Part shown: piece after piece, positions 37,914 to 50,350 of the stretch
How positions within the stretch are numbered: the first letter of the stretch is position 1
Layout: each line of letters starts with the position of its first letter
From: Alnus glutinosa
Lineage: Eukaryota; Streptophyta; Magnoliopsida; Fagales; Betulaceae
DNA: 64,000 nucleotides
Direction of reading: 5' to 3'
Assembly: GCF_958979055.1 (NCBI RefSeq)
Contig: NC_084894.1
Coordinates: 2,361,001 to 2,425,000 of the forward strand
Notes under the pieces: model-generated
Seen by the model: the letters and a program-made list of their open reading frames with translations, nothing else
Databases searched by the model: none
What the model was told of the DNA's origin: nothing
Translations under genes and position numbers: made by a program

Positions 37914-40900
37914 TCATACCCAGTTGCTTGAGAGTGAAAAATCATGGAATCTAAAGGAGACTTCCCCAGCCGTGTCCCGCTCAAGCCTTACCTCTGCTCC
38001 ATCACCGACGACTATACTCTCAGTAGGAACTTCATGCGGCACAGGCTGTATTTGATTCTCATTTGGAGGGGGTGCCAATTGAACTTCAGGTGGTAATGCC
38101 TGGGCATGTGGGGGAGCCACCCTAAATCGGTTGGCCCCACCAGGAAGAGCTACTGCTCGGTCCCACAAAAACAGATGAATGAAAATGGGAACCTTGGCAT
38201 GCCGGTGCAATGAGAGCTTCTGGCTGAATGAAACCGTATCAAAGCATCGGATTGCTCCTGTTGAGGAAACCATCCATGGAAGGACCTTCTGATTACCAAC
38301 TCTTGAGATTACCAGCAGCCTAGATGCATTTGAAGCCTCTCTGTACAAATTACCCAACCCTGCACGGGTCGAAGGCGCATTTGCATCACCTTCAATAACC
38401 GATGAGATGAAAATAAATCCCTGTCAATTCCAAACACATGATAAGCAAATGCCTTGAGAATAAATGAAATCTATTAGCTATAGAACATGATCAGGGCCTG
38501 GAGAATAAGTTGGGAACCTCTTCTGTGCGGCTAATAGCGAACCCAAGCTTCGTATCACTTTCTTTTAGCCTGATTTCAATTGAAAACTCTCCTCCAAGAG
38601 GAGCATACCAGAGACGAACTGCTTTAACAACACCAATGTCAACCCCATGGTAATCCTCAAAACCATATAGACTTGTATTTGTAAGACTAGACAAATCGGA
38701 TAAGGACCCAGCATTTACTGTGGAAGATGCTGTTTCTCCAGAGATCTGTGACAGGAGAAATATATATTCCAATTATCATATGATATTAGGGGATCATCAA
38801 GATTAAATAGTTTATCTGAAAGTACTCAAGGGTAACACTTTCACATTTTAGAGACATGATATATCATTATCTATGAGATTTCTTGTATATTATATGTTTA
38901 GACAATCATGTCAATGAAACGGCACACAGATTTTTACCTCTGTTTTTGACACAAAATTACTTATCTGCAAACTGCTCAAGAACTATTCTAGAGTATTACG
39001 AGAAATTCTAAGTTTTATATTTTTTGGACGAAACATCAACATAATCTATCAATCATATACATGAACAAATTAAGGTGCCCAGGAATGTGGAGGAAGAATA
39101 ATGCTCAAGTATGATGTGACTCCGACAGAACATTTGCACCTCAAAATGGTCTTTCATTAGTTTCAATTGAGAAATAATGATCCCTCCTTTTTAGGAATCT
39201 ATTTTACACTGGTCTTGACATTACCCTAGATTGCTGCTTAGTGTTACAAAATTTTTGGCAAGTTCATTCTGTATTTTATCCTACATAGAGCTCACTACAA
39301 GGACCAAAACCAATCTGAGTTTCCATCATATTACTTTGTTGAGATTAGGAAGTTTACCTTGGTAAGCAGTGACTCAGTCTGGATGTTCATAAAGACTATA
39401 GGAACTCCAGAGGCCTGAGACGCATTAAGCCATGCATTTGCCCTAGCAAGAGTGTCATCCAAGTCATTGTAGCGAGAAGCTACTTGATCTGAAGCTTTTG
39501 GAAGGAGAAGTATAGAAAGAAAAGAGCTGGAAGAGGGAACTGATAGACACTCCTGCATCCTTCTCTCCCACGGATACGCAACATATCCATCTTGAAGCTG
39601 AGTCGTGGATAGTGCATTTACCATCCTGGCACTCCTAGAAGCTGCAAGCTAGAGCTCATTATTTCATATTGCATGAAGAATTTTTTTTTTTTTGATAGGT
39701 AAGCAAAGAAATTTTATAAAAAGCATAAAGGTGCCCCTAAGCATACAGGAAGTATACAAAAATGACACCAAAACATAAAAAGAAAGAAAGTAAGAAAACA
39801 GAACCCGCAAAACCCAAAAACATGAGGAAACCCAAGCATCCTAACATGAACCAGCCCACAAAACCTAGAGAACAATACATCACAACAAGGGCCCTCTTGC
39901 CTTGCCCTGGCTAGAACCAAAATCCATAACATCATAATTAATCGAGCACTCTAAGTTCTTTACCTCTCTACTCCCTTTAAACTTAGGAGTGGAGATTGAA
40001 AACTCTTGACGCTGCTCACCATCAATTTTAGGCATCAAGTCCTAAAAGCCCTTTGCATTTCCCTCATGGGAGACCCCCAGCGTTTGAAAACAAATAAAAC
40101 AAACAATTGTGAAGTTTGATATCATATGCGTTAGTTCTCATGCAGATACTGTTACCACCCTCTAATTCTTTTTTTCTTTTTTCTATAATATTACAGCAAA
40201 AATATTAGCCAATGTAAAACCAAAAATTGGAGACAATTCTATGGTTCAAGCACAATTATTTCCATTTGGACAGCAACATGGTATAAATTGGCTCCTGCAC
40301 GGCAACACCAACTGCTCATTGGACACTTGCTAAAATTATTGCTACTATGTTTAACATATAAGAAGAAGAATGACTGTTCAAACTGTTAAATCACCACTCG
40401 TCCTAAAAGCTTAAGCTAATAAGAAAAAATAAATTTAACCATTTAATCAATACTTTAATACTCCCCTCATGTGTAGGCTCAAACTCCATTTTAATAGGTG
40501 AAACCCAACACATGGAATATTTAATTGAAATTAGGGGTGAATGATGGAATCAGGGTTCAAACTCATGACTTCTAGCTCTGATACCAAGTAGAAAAGAAAG
40601 AGCGAGAGAGAGAGAAGAAGAAGAAATTCTTATTCAATGGTAATTCTTCCATACGATTACATAGGTTTAAATAGATGAAGCCTATAGAAATAAAGAAAAT
40701 ATTACAATCTGAATAATAATAAGAATAAATCAAGGAGAATCAAATAATAACAAATCGGTAGTTTCTATCTTCAACACAAACAAGACTTGATCATGATTCT
40801 AAATAAATGAGTTTAACTTGTTTGGAGATATAATTAATACACTGGCAATGTCAGGGTTCATGCAAACAAGAGTCATCCTGATAACAAACAAATTGCCAAA

Positions 40901-43889
40901 ACTGGTTGCCACCCTTTAGTGCACTGTGGCACAAGGCATCCACATGTAAGATCTCGACATAGTGTCCGTTATCTAAGTCTAGATTTAATTTAACTTGGTA
41001 AGAGAGAGAGGAGCCATATATGGTTGGGATTTGGGAAAGTTGCGGGTGAGTTAACCTGGATCAGAAGAGGGTTTGTAAAAAATTTTCTAGTTCCGCATTA
41101 TGAATAATTTTGGGTTTACACCCATAATCCAATATACAATAGACAGATTATTTATTCACCAGAAAATGTGAAAAGATTGGCCAAGGGGCGCAGGGCGCAT
41201 TAGAGCAACAGATGTAAAGCCATTTGAGGAATTGTTTGCTGTGATTCACATGGTGAGGGATCTGTACTGAGGTGTAAATTTGGGAAGGAAACAAGGCACA
41301 CCCATGTGAACTAGCAAGAGTGTTGGTTAGGGTTTGGACATCCCATGGAGATGTCTTTTCAACCTGAGGCGGAACCACCCCTAGCCTTGGAGTCTTGTCC
41401 CCCAGGCCCCTCAAAATTTTAAAAAATGTCACAAAAATTTGGATTTTTCTTTTAAATTTTAGGCATTTTTATGAAATGGACCCCCAAAAATTTTATTTTT
41501 TTAGTTTTGCCACCCCCCCCCCCCCCCCCCAAAAGAAAAAAAAATTCTAGTTCCGCCAATTTCACTCACTTTGAGTGCCAGTGCGTTTACCCTTTTGCAT
41601 TTTCTATACCATTTTTCTTTCTCTTTTTTTGCTGGTTCATTTTGTATACTTCTCAACTACACAAATGAACCTCTTTTCCCAATTTATTTTTGTTGGATAA
41701 ATATTCGTTCCATTATGTTTTATATAACACCCATAAGGTAACTCTAAAATCAAGTTGTCACTAAAATTGAAATAACATATTACACAACCACAAGAAGGGT
41801 TCACTCTATCACAAGTGAGTTGTGGCAATGACTAGTAGTAAGGACTAGTCCACCCCCCACATCAGTGCATAGAACAGTAAGGACTAGTCCACATCAAGGA
41901 TAGAATTATAAACTGCAAAAATTATGTTCATTTACGTAATTCTAGAATTACGCATCAAAAAGGAAAGCATGCGTCTACAAGAGGCTGAAATGTTTAGAGG
42001 CAGATTCCATCTTATTCCAGTTCCAAGGTCCCCATAGTCTAAAGTCCAGATTCCAACAATCATACTCAATGGGAAAAGAAAAGCCGGATCTTGAACAGTG
42101 GAAACAGTGGAAACAGTGGAAATACGATGCGTATGAAAATAGGTGAACTAAAAAAAAGTTCATAGACCGTAGACAGCCAAACCAGCATGAAGGTCAATTT
42201 TTTTTTAAAAAAAAAGGTTGTCACGAGTATCATGCCGTTTTGGAGGATAAAGATACGTTACTTTCACATGACACGCCAAGTTTTTGAAAATGATACCTCT
42301 CAAGAAAAAGGAAGACTGCTAAGGCGACGCTAGACATGATTTTTTTTTTTAAATTCTTCCTTCGAAGGCTAAGCCTCTTTATTTTTTCCTTTTTAATTAC
42401 AGCACTGCAGTGGCGGACCCAGCCTTCTGAATATGGGGGGGCCAAATTAAAAAAAAAAAAAAAATTTGAGAGGGCAAACTAAAAAAATAAAAAAAATAAG
42501 GGATAAAATTTTTATATATATATATATAAATTGGGGCTTGGGGGGCCAGGGCCCCCTCCATGTAGGTCCGCCCCTGCAGCGCTGAAGCCGGATCCGGAGC
42601 TAAGCGTCAAGCCATCAACATGCCAAGCGGACCAATGGAGAAGTCTTTGCTAAAATACCAACTCAGCTTTCTTGACATCGTCAAAGCCAATTCTCCAACC
42701 GACAATTACCAAAAAATATACTAATAAATCCAAGGGATAGTAATATCATCCCAGAATTACACATCATAAAAACGAAGTTTCAACAAATCCCCCTCTGAAG
42801 CCAACTCCACAAGATTCTCTCGAATTAATAATTCAATATATGGGTGGGGCTGTCCGTGAATATCAGGACTACAGGTCTCATGATCCCATATATGGGCAAG
42901 TAATGTGACTGACTCGCCAATACTTGAGACTATATTAAAAGGTGCAAAATTCAATAAAAAAAAGATAATAAGTAATTGAATTAAAACGCAAAGGGAGCAA
43001 CCCAATACATAGAAAGTATACAAAGAGACACCTATCGAGAAAAAGTAAAAAAAAAAAATAAAGAATACCATAAATATGAAAATAATTATAGGCAGCCATA
43101 TAGTGCTAAAGGATTTCGAAGACGAAAGCCTTTAATTTCGCCGTGGTCCTCTTTCACAATCTTCAAAACTATCATCACTCGTCAGGACCTTAAATCTCAA
43201 AGTCTTACTTAAACCTCGGAACTCGGCCATGAATCAGTAAAAGAAAAAAGAAAAAAAAAGATAGTAACAAGAAAAGGTTAAGTGTATTTATATCCCATTA
43301 ATTCGTCAATTAAATTAATCAATCGAAGTATATAAAAGATCAAACAACAACAACAACAATAATAATAATAATGCACGTCTGAAAACGAGGCACGTTTGAG
43401 GACAAAGGGAATCGAAAAATCAAACGCGAAAAGTCAAAGGTGGCAGCTCAGCTGACCTTGGAGCTCCAAGCACTCGGACTCAGTGCGATCAACGAAACCG
43501 ACGGCGTAATTCGGATCTGCGATCGACCGGAGGACGAACTGCTTCTTTCCAGCGGCGTCGTTGGGCACGATGCACGCCTGCAGCTCGGCGAACTTGTCCC
43601 CGCCTCTCCGAACGCGGATGAGAATCGAGGTCTCCTTCTTCTTGAACGCGTCGTTGAGGATCTTCTGGACGCCGCTCCGGCCGTTCTTGAACGGCTGCGT
43701 GAAGCGGAGGATCGATCCGGTCCTGCGAGTACCGGAACGCCCGATCCTGAGCTCCTCGACAATGTCTCCAGTCTGGAGGAAATCACCGGTCCACTCGTCG
43801 GCCTTGGAGCTGCCTTTGAGGCACTCTATGGAGAGGACCGTTGGTGAGGTCCTCTGGTCCGGTATGGGCTGGACTCGGTCCATGGGCAT
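37914..43889 (-). CDS. Conserved plant protein of unknown function, four exons with a transposon-filled first intron
   Basis: Exons on the minus strand: 43889-43457, 39641-39358, 38745-38518, 38420-37914, giving 483 residues. Exon 1 (MPMDRVQPIPDQRTSPTVLS to ECLELQ) ends at donor CAAG|GTCAGC; exon 2 begins at TTGCAG|CTTCTAGG and yields ASRSARMVNALSTTQLQDGY. Both junctions keep frame, so this is one gene and not two. Later parts include SLYGFEDYHGVDIGVVKAVR, a segment LRLKESDTKLGFAISRTEEG-like followed by FIFISSVIEGDANAPSTRAG, and a Pro-rich C-terminal region. From memory similar proteins occur across land plants without assigned function; the middle loosely recalls a PDZ-like fold, an inference only. 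An alternative start is the second ATG (43881-43883). Intron 1 is 3.8 kb and holds L1 tails, a copia LTR and a hAT MITE. Confidence 0.82.
39675..39950 (-). mobile_element. L1-type LINE 3' tail in intron 1
   Basis: On the minus strand this reads TATACTTCCTGTATGCTTAG, then TTGCTTACCTATC followed by an A-run (39681-39693 as T on the plus strand). This is a truncated LINE 3' end with poly(A) tail. The tail lies only about 40 bases upstream of the exon 2 acceptor. The 5' break is uncertain and may reach about 40090. A related tail occurs at 42957-43050. Confidence 0.7.
40575..40776 (-). mobile_element. Copia-type LTR with primer binding site (remnant)
   Basis: On the minus strand an LTR-like segment starts TGTTGAAGATAGAAACTACC at 40776, has a TATA-like CTATTTAAACC and a pyrimidine-rich end. 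It is followed by TGGTATCAGAGC (40575-40586), the classic initiator-Met-tRNA primer binding site of Ty1-copia elements. No gag or pol follows, so the element is deleted internally. Confidence 0.7.
41513..41530. repeat. Poly(C) run in a transposon fragment
   Basis: Eighteen consecutive C bases inside a degraded repeat (about 41380-41560) with CTAGTTCCGCC words. Located in intron 1 of the unknown gene. The length may be unreliable in sequencing. Confidence 0.85.
42408..42576. mobile_element. Small hAT MITE with 8-bp target duplication
   Basis: A 169-bp element with ends CAGTGGCGGACC and (reverse complement) CAGGGGCGGACC. It is flanked by CAGCACTG (42400-42407) and CAGCGCTG (42577-42584), agreeing at 7 of 8 positions. 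The interior is A-rich with GGGGGGCC words and has no ORF. It sits in intron 1 of the unknown gene. Confidence 0.82.
42957..43050 (-). mobile_element. Second L1-type LINE 3' tail
   Basis: On the minus strand: GTATACTTTCTATGTATTGG, GTTGCTCCCTTTGCGTTTTA, then TTACTTATTATC before an A-run. This parallels the tail at 39675-39950, so both come from the same LINE family. Heavily 5'-truncated. Confidence 0.65.
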
Positions 43890-43950
43890 TGGTTAATCTC
43901 TCCACGGCCCAAAAACTCCAAGCCTAACCACACCTCGTCGCATATATATC

Positions 43951-43993
<43 letters not shown>

Positions 43994-44060
43994 AGAGGCA
44001 AAGTGAGGAAATTTGAGGCGGCTCGAGGAGTTTATCAGACTTTCTCTTTTGGATATGCGT
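43890..44060 (-). promoter_or_regulatory. 5' leader of the unknown gene with CT repeat
   Basis: A (GA)n run at 43952-43989 (CT on the sense strand) lies about 65 bp upstream of the first ATG and probably belongs to the 5' UTR or core promoter. TATATAT occurs at 43942-43948 on the plus strand. Confidence 0.45.
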
Positions 44061-45968
44061 GAAGCAGCGTGAGGTGGGTTTTTCAGTCGAGATGAGAGAT
44101 GATTATAGCCTTGAATCCTTGATAGTCAACAAAGATGCTGTTTCTATAGATTAAAAATTAGAAAATACACAAATTAATGCGATAAATTGACCGTTTCTAG
44201 AACCTCCAATTCTTTTATAAAGCAATTTATATTTTTCATTCATTAATTTTGCCATTAACCATCTTTCGCTTTTATTCAGCAAAATCAAGCTAATTACGAG
44301 AAATGACACAATTTTTTTTTATAAATTGATTTGTATCAAATTTATATAAATACGTGTTTAAAAATGACACGTGTCTTTTAAGCTACGAAAAAAAAAAAAA
44401 TTAAGCTTAGGTGTCGTACTTATACTGTAGTTAATCTAAGGGTTTAAATTTTAATTTCAGGGATTTAAAATCAAATCCGAATTCCAAACCTTAGATTAAC
44501 TACAACATAGACTTAAGCCTATAACAAGCAAATGTAATTAAAAAAACACATTTTTTATTTTTATATGCAAATGACATTTCATTATTAGAAATTATTTTGT
44601 ATTAAATTTCAAAAAAATCTGTCCAAAAGTAAAATGTGTGTGCGCCTAGATTTTTTTTTTGTTTTCTTTTCCACAACATGTTGCTTGAGGTTGACTTGAG
44701 AGGAAGGAGACAAGATGTCCTTTTTATGTGATTTGGGGTATGGATAAATGAAGCTCAATTTTTTATTTTAGCATACACTAAATGTTTTTTCAATTTAATT
44801 TTTTTTTAAAAAATTTAATCTATTAAACTAACATCTGTCTTTAAATCATGTAATTCTTATATTTATTTTTTAAAGTATTACCCATGGTATGATTCTCTAT
44901 TAAACTAAGCCAATATTGCTACATGCACAACAATTTTATAACTCTTTTGTAATTTTTGACACATGTTAATACGCGGTCAGAGACACATTAGTTATTGAAA
45001 AAAATTAATTTTAATATCTTTTAATTAAATGCTGACACGTGTCAAAAATTACAAAAAATAAAATAAAAAAATGCCATTTTTTAGTAGTGGTTTATTTAAA
45101 TTTAGTTGTTAAGTTCTTTGGATTCTATTTGAAAAAGAAAGTACCTGGGAGATATTTAAAGCAAATTCCTTATTGGAGACCCACATTGATGCTTAATTGT
45201 CATTGAGCGGCCCACCATTTTGCTTGACTTGCTTTTTTTTAATTCAACGAAGTTTGTGGTTGTGGGTGGTGCGGCACACGTAGAACACATCACGTTTAGG
45301 ATGTACACATTACCTATTGGCTCCCAGGTAACTCAGCATCAAGAAGTTAAAACTTTATCTATATAAAAATAAAAAATAAAAAATAAAGGTTAAAACTTAG
45401 CTTTACATTTACATGATGTTTTCAATTATTTTAAAAAATTGATATTTATCATTTTTAACTATCAGCCCATTTCTAATTCTTATATTGAATTATCAATTGG
45501 TTGATTAGTATCCATTTTAAAAGAATTATTGCAATAGGTCACTCTTTTAAATCATCCATTTAATAGGTGATTTGGGTATTTTCTCCATTTTTTTTTTTAA
45601 AAAAATGGATTCGAAGTAATTCTTTCGATACAACCGATTTTATATATATAAGGCTTACTTTTTTCAAATTTGCATTTTAAGGGTAACAATTTTTAAGATT
45701 TGGGTGGCAATCGAGTTTGAGATTTATATTTGAGGAGAGCATAAACGGATAATATAAATTTATCTTTTCCCGTAAAACTGATCCAACAAACAAATAAATA
45801 AATATTTTACTCACTTGATTGACGTAATCCAATTCACTGGTGCTGATGTTTCAAACTTGACGTTTACAAAGGAGATATGAATCATGATATGCCAGCCATG
45901 AGATAATTACTGATTTTTTATTTATTTTTTTTAACTTTTTATTAAACAAAAAATCACAAATTATGTAA
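44061..45968. other. Transposon-rich intergenic sequence
   Basis: No gene. Two candidate small MITEs show as inverted repeats: 44410-44520 (ACTGTAGTTAATCTAAGG facing CCTTAGATTAACTACAAC) and 44950-45058 (GTAATTTTTGACACATG facing CACGTGTCAAAAATTAC). The rest is AT-rich. Confidence 0.55.
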
Positions 45969-46557
45969 GGTTGCGTTTGTAATTATGATTTCATAAACAA
46001 TAAACGTAATTTTAAACCAAATCACAAAACATAAATTGTAAATCGTTTGAGAACTGCGTTTTTTAAGAATTGCAATTTAAAAAACACAAAACAGTAGGAG
46101 CTTGTTTGGCAAACAACTCTCGTTCCTCCTCTATTTTTCTAACTTCTCCTAAAAAAGTCAAAATAAAAAATATTTTCTATTTTTTATTTATTTTTTATAT
46201 CACAATAATAGTTTTATTATTATTATCTAAATAAAAAAATTGACTACAAAACAAAACTTTTTAACATTTCTATAAAACAATTTCAAATTTTTTTATACTT
46301 TATATCACGTCAATAACTTTTTATTATTAATCAAACAAATATTTCACAATTACAATCATTTACCAAACAAGCTTCTACTCTTTCAAATTGCAGGCAAGAT
46401 GATACTTTTTTGAAAACGCGAAATTTTAAAGGTTAAACTGCGATTTTTCTAAACGGGTAACTGCGTTTTAAAAAATAAAAATTATTTTTTTAAATCGTAA
46501 ATTTTAAAATTGTTATTTTATATTTTACTTTTTGAAAACGTAATCTCATGGAGACCT
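45969..46557 (+). mobile_element. PIF/Harbinger-type MITE, copy 2 (interrupted)
   Basis: Starts GGTTGCGTTTGTAATTATGA after TAA (45966-45968) and ends GGAGACCT before TAA (46558-46560), matching the 3-bp TAA duplication of the family. It is diverged from copies 1 and 3 but follows the same order of words (GTAAATCGTTTGAGAACTGC, then GCAGGCAAGATGATAC). A second MITE is inserted at 46097-46375. Confidence 0.65.
46097..46375. mobile_element. Nested 279-bp MITE
   Basis: Ends GGAGCTTGTTTGGCAAA and TTTACCAAACAAGCTTC are inverted repeats flanked by TA on each side (46095-46096 and 46376-46377). It interrupts the Harbinger MITE. A TA duplication suggests Tc1/mariner (Stowaway) type, but a longer duplication cannot be excluded. 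Confidence 0.65.
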
Positions 46558-47229
46558 TAAATGAGTTGAGGTCTGATTTTGTGTTTTTTTTAAGGAAAAG
46601 TCAATAATTATGTCTATGAGTGGCAAACATTTCTCTTTAAAAGATAATAAATTGTTGGAGTTAAAAAAATAGGCCCTACCTATCTATAGTCTGAAAATCC
46701 TTCCTAAATTGACGGTGGCTTAAACTAAGTGGACCCAGTGATAGGATCCACACCACAAAACGTTTGTCCTAAATTTAATTGCGTGCGGGAGGAAATTTCT
46801 TTAATTCATACTAATAATTTGACATTTGTTTTTACACTATATAAAAATTTTAAGTACTTTTAAAAATCGGTTTTTAAAAAAAGAGTTTTCAAAAACTTAT
46901 GTATACATAGTTAATAATGCACTTAAGTCATGTGGGTCATTTATGATCGTAACATACCATAGCTTTCAAATTCTGATATCTATGACGATCTACTCTATTC
47001 CATAAGTCACTTTTTCACGATTGAACTTGTGACGTCGCAGCGATACTAAATGATATAAACCTTAAATAAAACTTCCTTAAAAATCAACTTGCAATGAGAA
47101 TGTGTAAGAAAGCTTATATACGTATGATTAAAATTGTATTTAAGGCATGTAAAACACTTAAAAATCGTAACAGAACGTATATCACATTATTTGTTAATTC
47201 TATTAGTTAAAATATAGGTAAAAATCACA
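46558..47229. other. AT-rich spacer
   Basis: No gene or clear repeat seen. Confidence 0.5.
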
Positions 47230-48276
47230 GGACTCCAGTTGAAAATTCGTAATCTAATATTCAACTGTATAGGTGTAGTTCGTTGGGGGAGGAAGGTTCT
47301 TAGCCTCCCTCATATCGGTTTTGCTTCTCCTCTTAGCCCTTCTAGGGCTATAGAGGTTTTTGTTTCCTCCATGGGTTGTTCCAATGGAGGTTAAAGTCTC
47401 CCAGCCACTAGGGCTGTGGGGTTTTGTCCCCCCGGATTAGATTTGGTGGTGGTTTTAGTCCTCCTAACCCTTTTGAACTATGGAGGTTTGTTTGTTTCTT
47501 TGTATTTTTTTAGTTTTCTTTGATTGTTTGGTAAGAAACCACTAAACAGAGGTTCCAAAGGAGGAGAGTATGCCCTTCGTGTCGCCGACGGGAAGATTTG
47601 GTAATAATTTAGTTTCTCAACATTCATTGGGGCCAAATCTACTCAGATCCGCCGTTCTATAGTTGACATGCGCCCTCCAACCTTATTCGCCGTTGTCCTC
47701 TGATCCATCTGCCGCCTCCTTTGGCCGAGACACTCACCGCTGACGGGCGCGTGGTCTTCACACGATGGGGGTTTCCACCCGTTTGGCCGCGCGTGAGGGC
47801 CACGCCTTTATCTTTTGCCGTTTTTGGTGGTAGTCAAGGACTTCTAGTGATCATCCGCCACATGGGTTCTTTTGACGACGGCGCGTGTATTTCATGCGCC
47901 GTCGCCAGTGGCATTTTTCTTCAGCGGTTGTTTCTGTTTGGTGTTTCCTGTTGACAGATTGTATTTGACAGGTTGCTCTGTATTAGATTATCGTAGTTAT
48001 TGCTTTTTTAACACATATTGTTTGTGACCGACTCCATAATGCAAGTAGTGGTTTCTATGTTAACGCAAATGCACATTTCTATTGGCTAGGACTATTTGTA
48101 GCAACTGTTGGTATGATCTGTGTTTTCTGAGGTAACTGTAATGTGTACTCATAGATTTGTGTCCCTGTATTGGTATGAGTCTGTCTCAGTCTTGTATCAA
48201 TTTGATTGTAACTTTGTTACTTTTGAGAGTTCTTAGAGAAATATATACATTTCCCCTTTAAAAAAAAAAAAAAAGG
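47230..48276 (+). mobile_element. Poly(A) retroposon with 14-bp target duplication
   Basis: About 1.05 kb ending in ATATATACATTTCCCCTTT and an A-run (48260-48274). It is flanked by AGGTAAAAATCACA (47216-47229) and AGGTAAAATTCACA (48277-48290), 13 of 14 identical, as expected from target-primed reverse transcription. The interior is more GC-rich than its surroundings and has a 77-codon ORF (47721-47954) with no recognisable family. It is probably a non-autonomous or internally deleted LINE derivative. Confidence 0.78.
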
Positions 48277-48290
48277 AGGTAAAATTCACA

Positions 48291-49359
48291 TAATTTTAAG
48301 GACTGCCATAACTTTAATAAATTTTATTAGAAAAAATTGCTTCAATCCAGTTTGAAAACCCTTTGCCGAAATTTATATTGCGCTGGCTAATAGAAGCTTC
48401 TGCTTCTCATGGCCGACGAAAATGAATAAATAAATGAGAATAGTTGTTCCCACTTCCACATTAAAAAGCGACAGCAATTTCATCCAATCACTTTCCAGAT
48501 GTTTGGCAGCCAAGGCACCATTTTTGTATAGCACCAATCATATCAAGTTGTCACGTTGAACAAGACCAATTAGCAACATAAATGCTGTTACAATGTGGGC
48601 AGGCAACTGCTTATTTTGTTAGTTAGATTTTATAAATGTTATATCACAGTTACAGATCAGAATTATCTTAAATTTAGATAAGTAATTTGAAAAGATCCCA
48701 ATCTAAAAAAAAATTTATTAAATCTGCTATTCAAAATGATGTGTCACAATCCTATAAGACGGTAACGTATTTTTCAAAATAATTAATTATATAAGATTGT
48801 AACATCATTTGAGAAACATATTTAATTTAATTTAATTTAATTTTTTTTTTTAAAAAAAGTGCAAATTTCTCGAGACATAAATGGAGGAGAAGTGTTTGGT
48901 TAACTACACTTTGGTATACAATATTTCCGCACCAAGTCTCATCAATGAGATTCATGCATTTTTTCTAAATGGGTCAAGTCGACTACAAGCTACAAGTACA
49001 TGAAAATCGGCCATTTAAAGAAGACAAGCAATAGTGAATGGGTCACTTCGTGTGAAGGCATCTCATCTCCAAATCACTAAAATATTTCAAACTCTTCACC
49101 CAATGTATATATATATATATATAAAGCACTGGGAAGTGCTATATCAACAACAAAAAGGGTGGCAGCACCAGCTTGGAGGCCGGAGGGGTGGCTTGTGCAG
49201 TTGCCCCCAATTTAGAAAGTTTGCGGGGCCATCCTAAATAATATATATATTACATTGGAACACTTTTTCATTAAATAAATAAATAAATAAAACACTTTAC
49301 AAAACCATTATCAATCATACCAAATTTGATATCTCTCTCTCTCTCTCTCTCCCTCTTTT

Positions 49360-49390
<31 letters not shown>

Positions 49391-49620
49391 TTTTTATTTT
49401 TTTTTAAAAAAATTTAATATAACAAGTAAACTATATGAAGGGAGACAGAACCATCAATATACAACAATTATCAAACCTCGTTGTTGTGATGGTGAATAAA
49501 CATGAGCTGGTTAAAAACATAACTGATTTCTAATTAAACCATTAAGTCTATTTAGCAATCAATCGTCTCCTTCCAAATCCATCTCCATGAATTGGCTCAG
49601 GTGAAAGATGTTGGCAGGTT
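48291..49620. other. Intergenic spacer beyond the TNL pseudogene
   Basis: No gene. Simple repeats: TA (49106-49123), CT (about 49333-49353) and TTTA units (about 49357-49388). The segment close to 49620 likely holds the 3' flank of the TNL relic. Confidence 0.5.
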
Positions 49621-50324
49621 TCAGCGTTGGGAGTTATCTGGTTGGCTTAGTTGTGATTCACCCAAGGTTGAAGAAAGCCTCTTCTGCTGTTGTGTGTACC
49701 AATTGGATTCCAAGTTGCAATCATCATCATCATCATCTTCATCACGACGCCTCTTAGATGGTTGAATACCATCGATTGAATCTCCTGAATTTATAATTTC
49801 TTCATCGGGTACATCCATATGGACATCAACATCCTCATGGAGTATCAAATGGACTCCACAGCTTTTAATGAACAATGAACGTGAATTAACAAAAAACTCA
49901 AATCCCAGATTGCCCCCCTCTAGCTCAGAAAATTCTAGAGTGGAGTACTCCAGCCAAACATGATCTGAGTTCATTGAATTACCTGTAAGTCTTGCAATAT
50001 AAGTTGGGCAACCTTTACCGGTAATGCTAACCTTAACATTAAGAATGTGGTCTTCCGGGGAGATCGCAGGAATGGGTCCAATAACAGCACAAAAAGCAAT
50101 TCCTGTGATCTCATCCAAATACAGCTCCCCAGTAATATCTATTTCACACCACTTTCTATTTAAATTCTCGTTACAATAGCTGAACCAGTCTGGAATCTTA
50201 TTTCCCGGAAATATAATGCCACCAAAGTAGTCCTTCAGATGTCCCTATCAAAAAAATATCATGAATTTTCAGCAATATAATCTACAAACCAAGGCACACA
50301 AAAACACTTATGAGAGAGAGAGAG

Positions 50325-50350
50325 ACACACACACACACACACACACACAC
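50325..50350. repeat. (AC)n microsatellite beside a splice donor
   Basis: The run directly follows the donor of the LRR exon of the TNL pseudogene (GAG|GTTTGTGTGTG on the minus strand). It is preceded by a short GA tract on the plus strand. Confidence 0.9.

Noticed and set aside
43440..43896. 135- and 111-codon plus-strand ORFs opposite exon 1 of the unknown gene
   Set aside because: The minus frame joins three further exons in phase; the plus frames are GC-rich antisense shadows.
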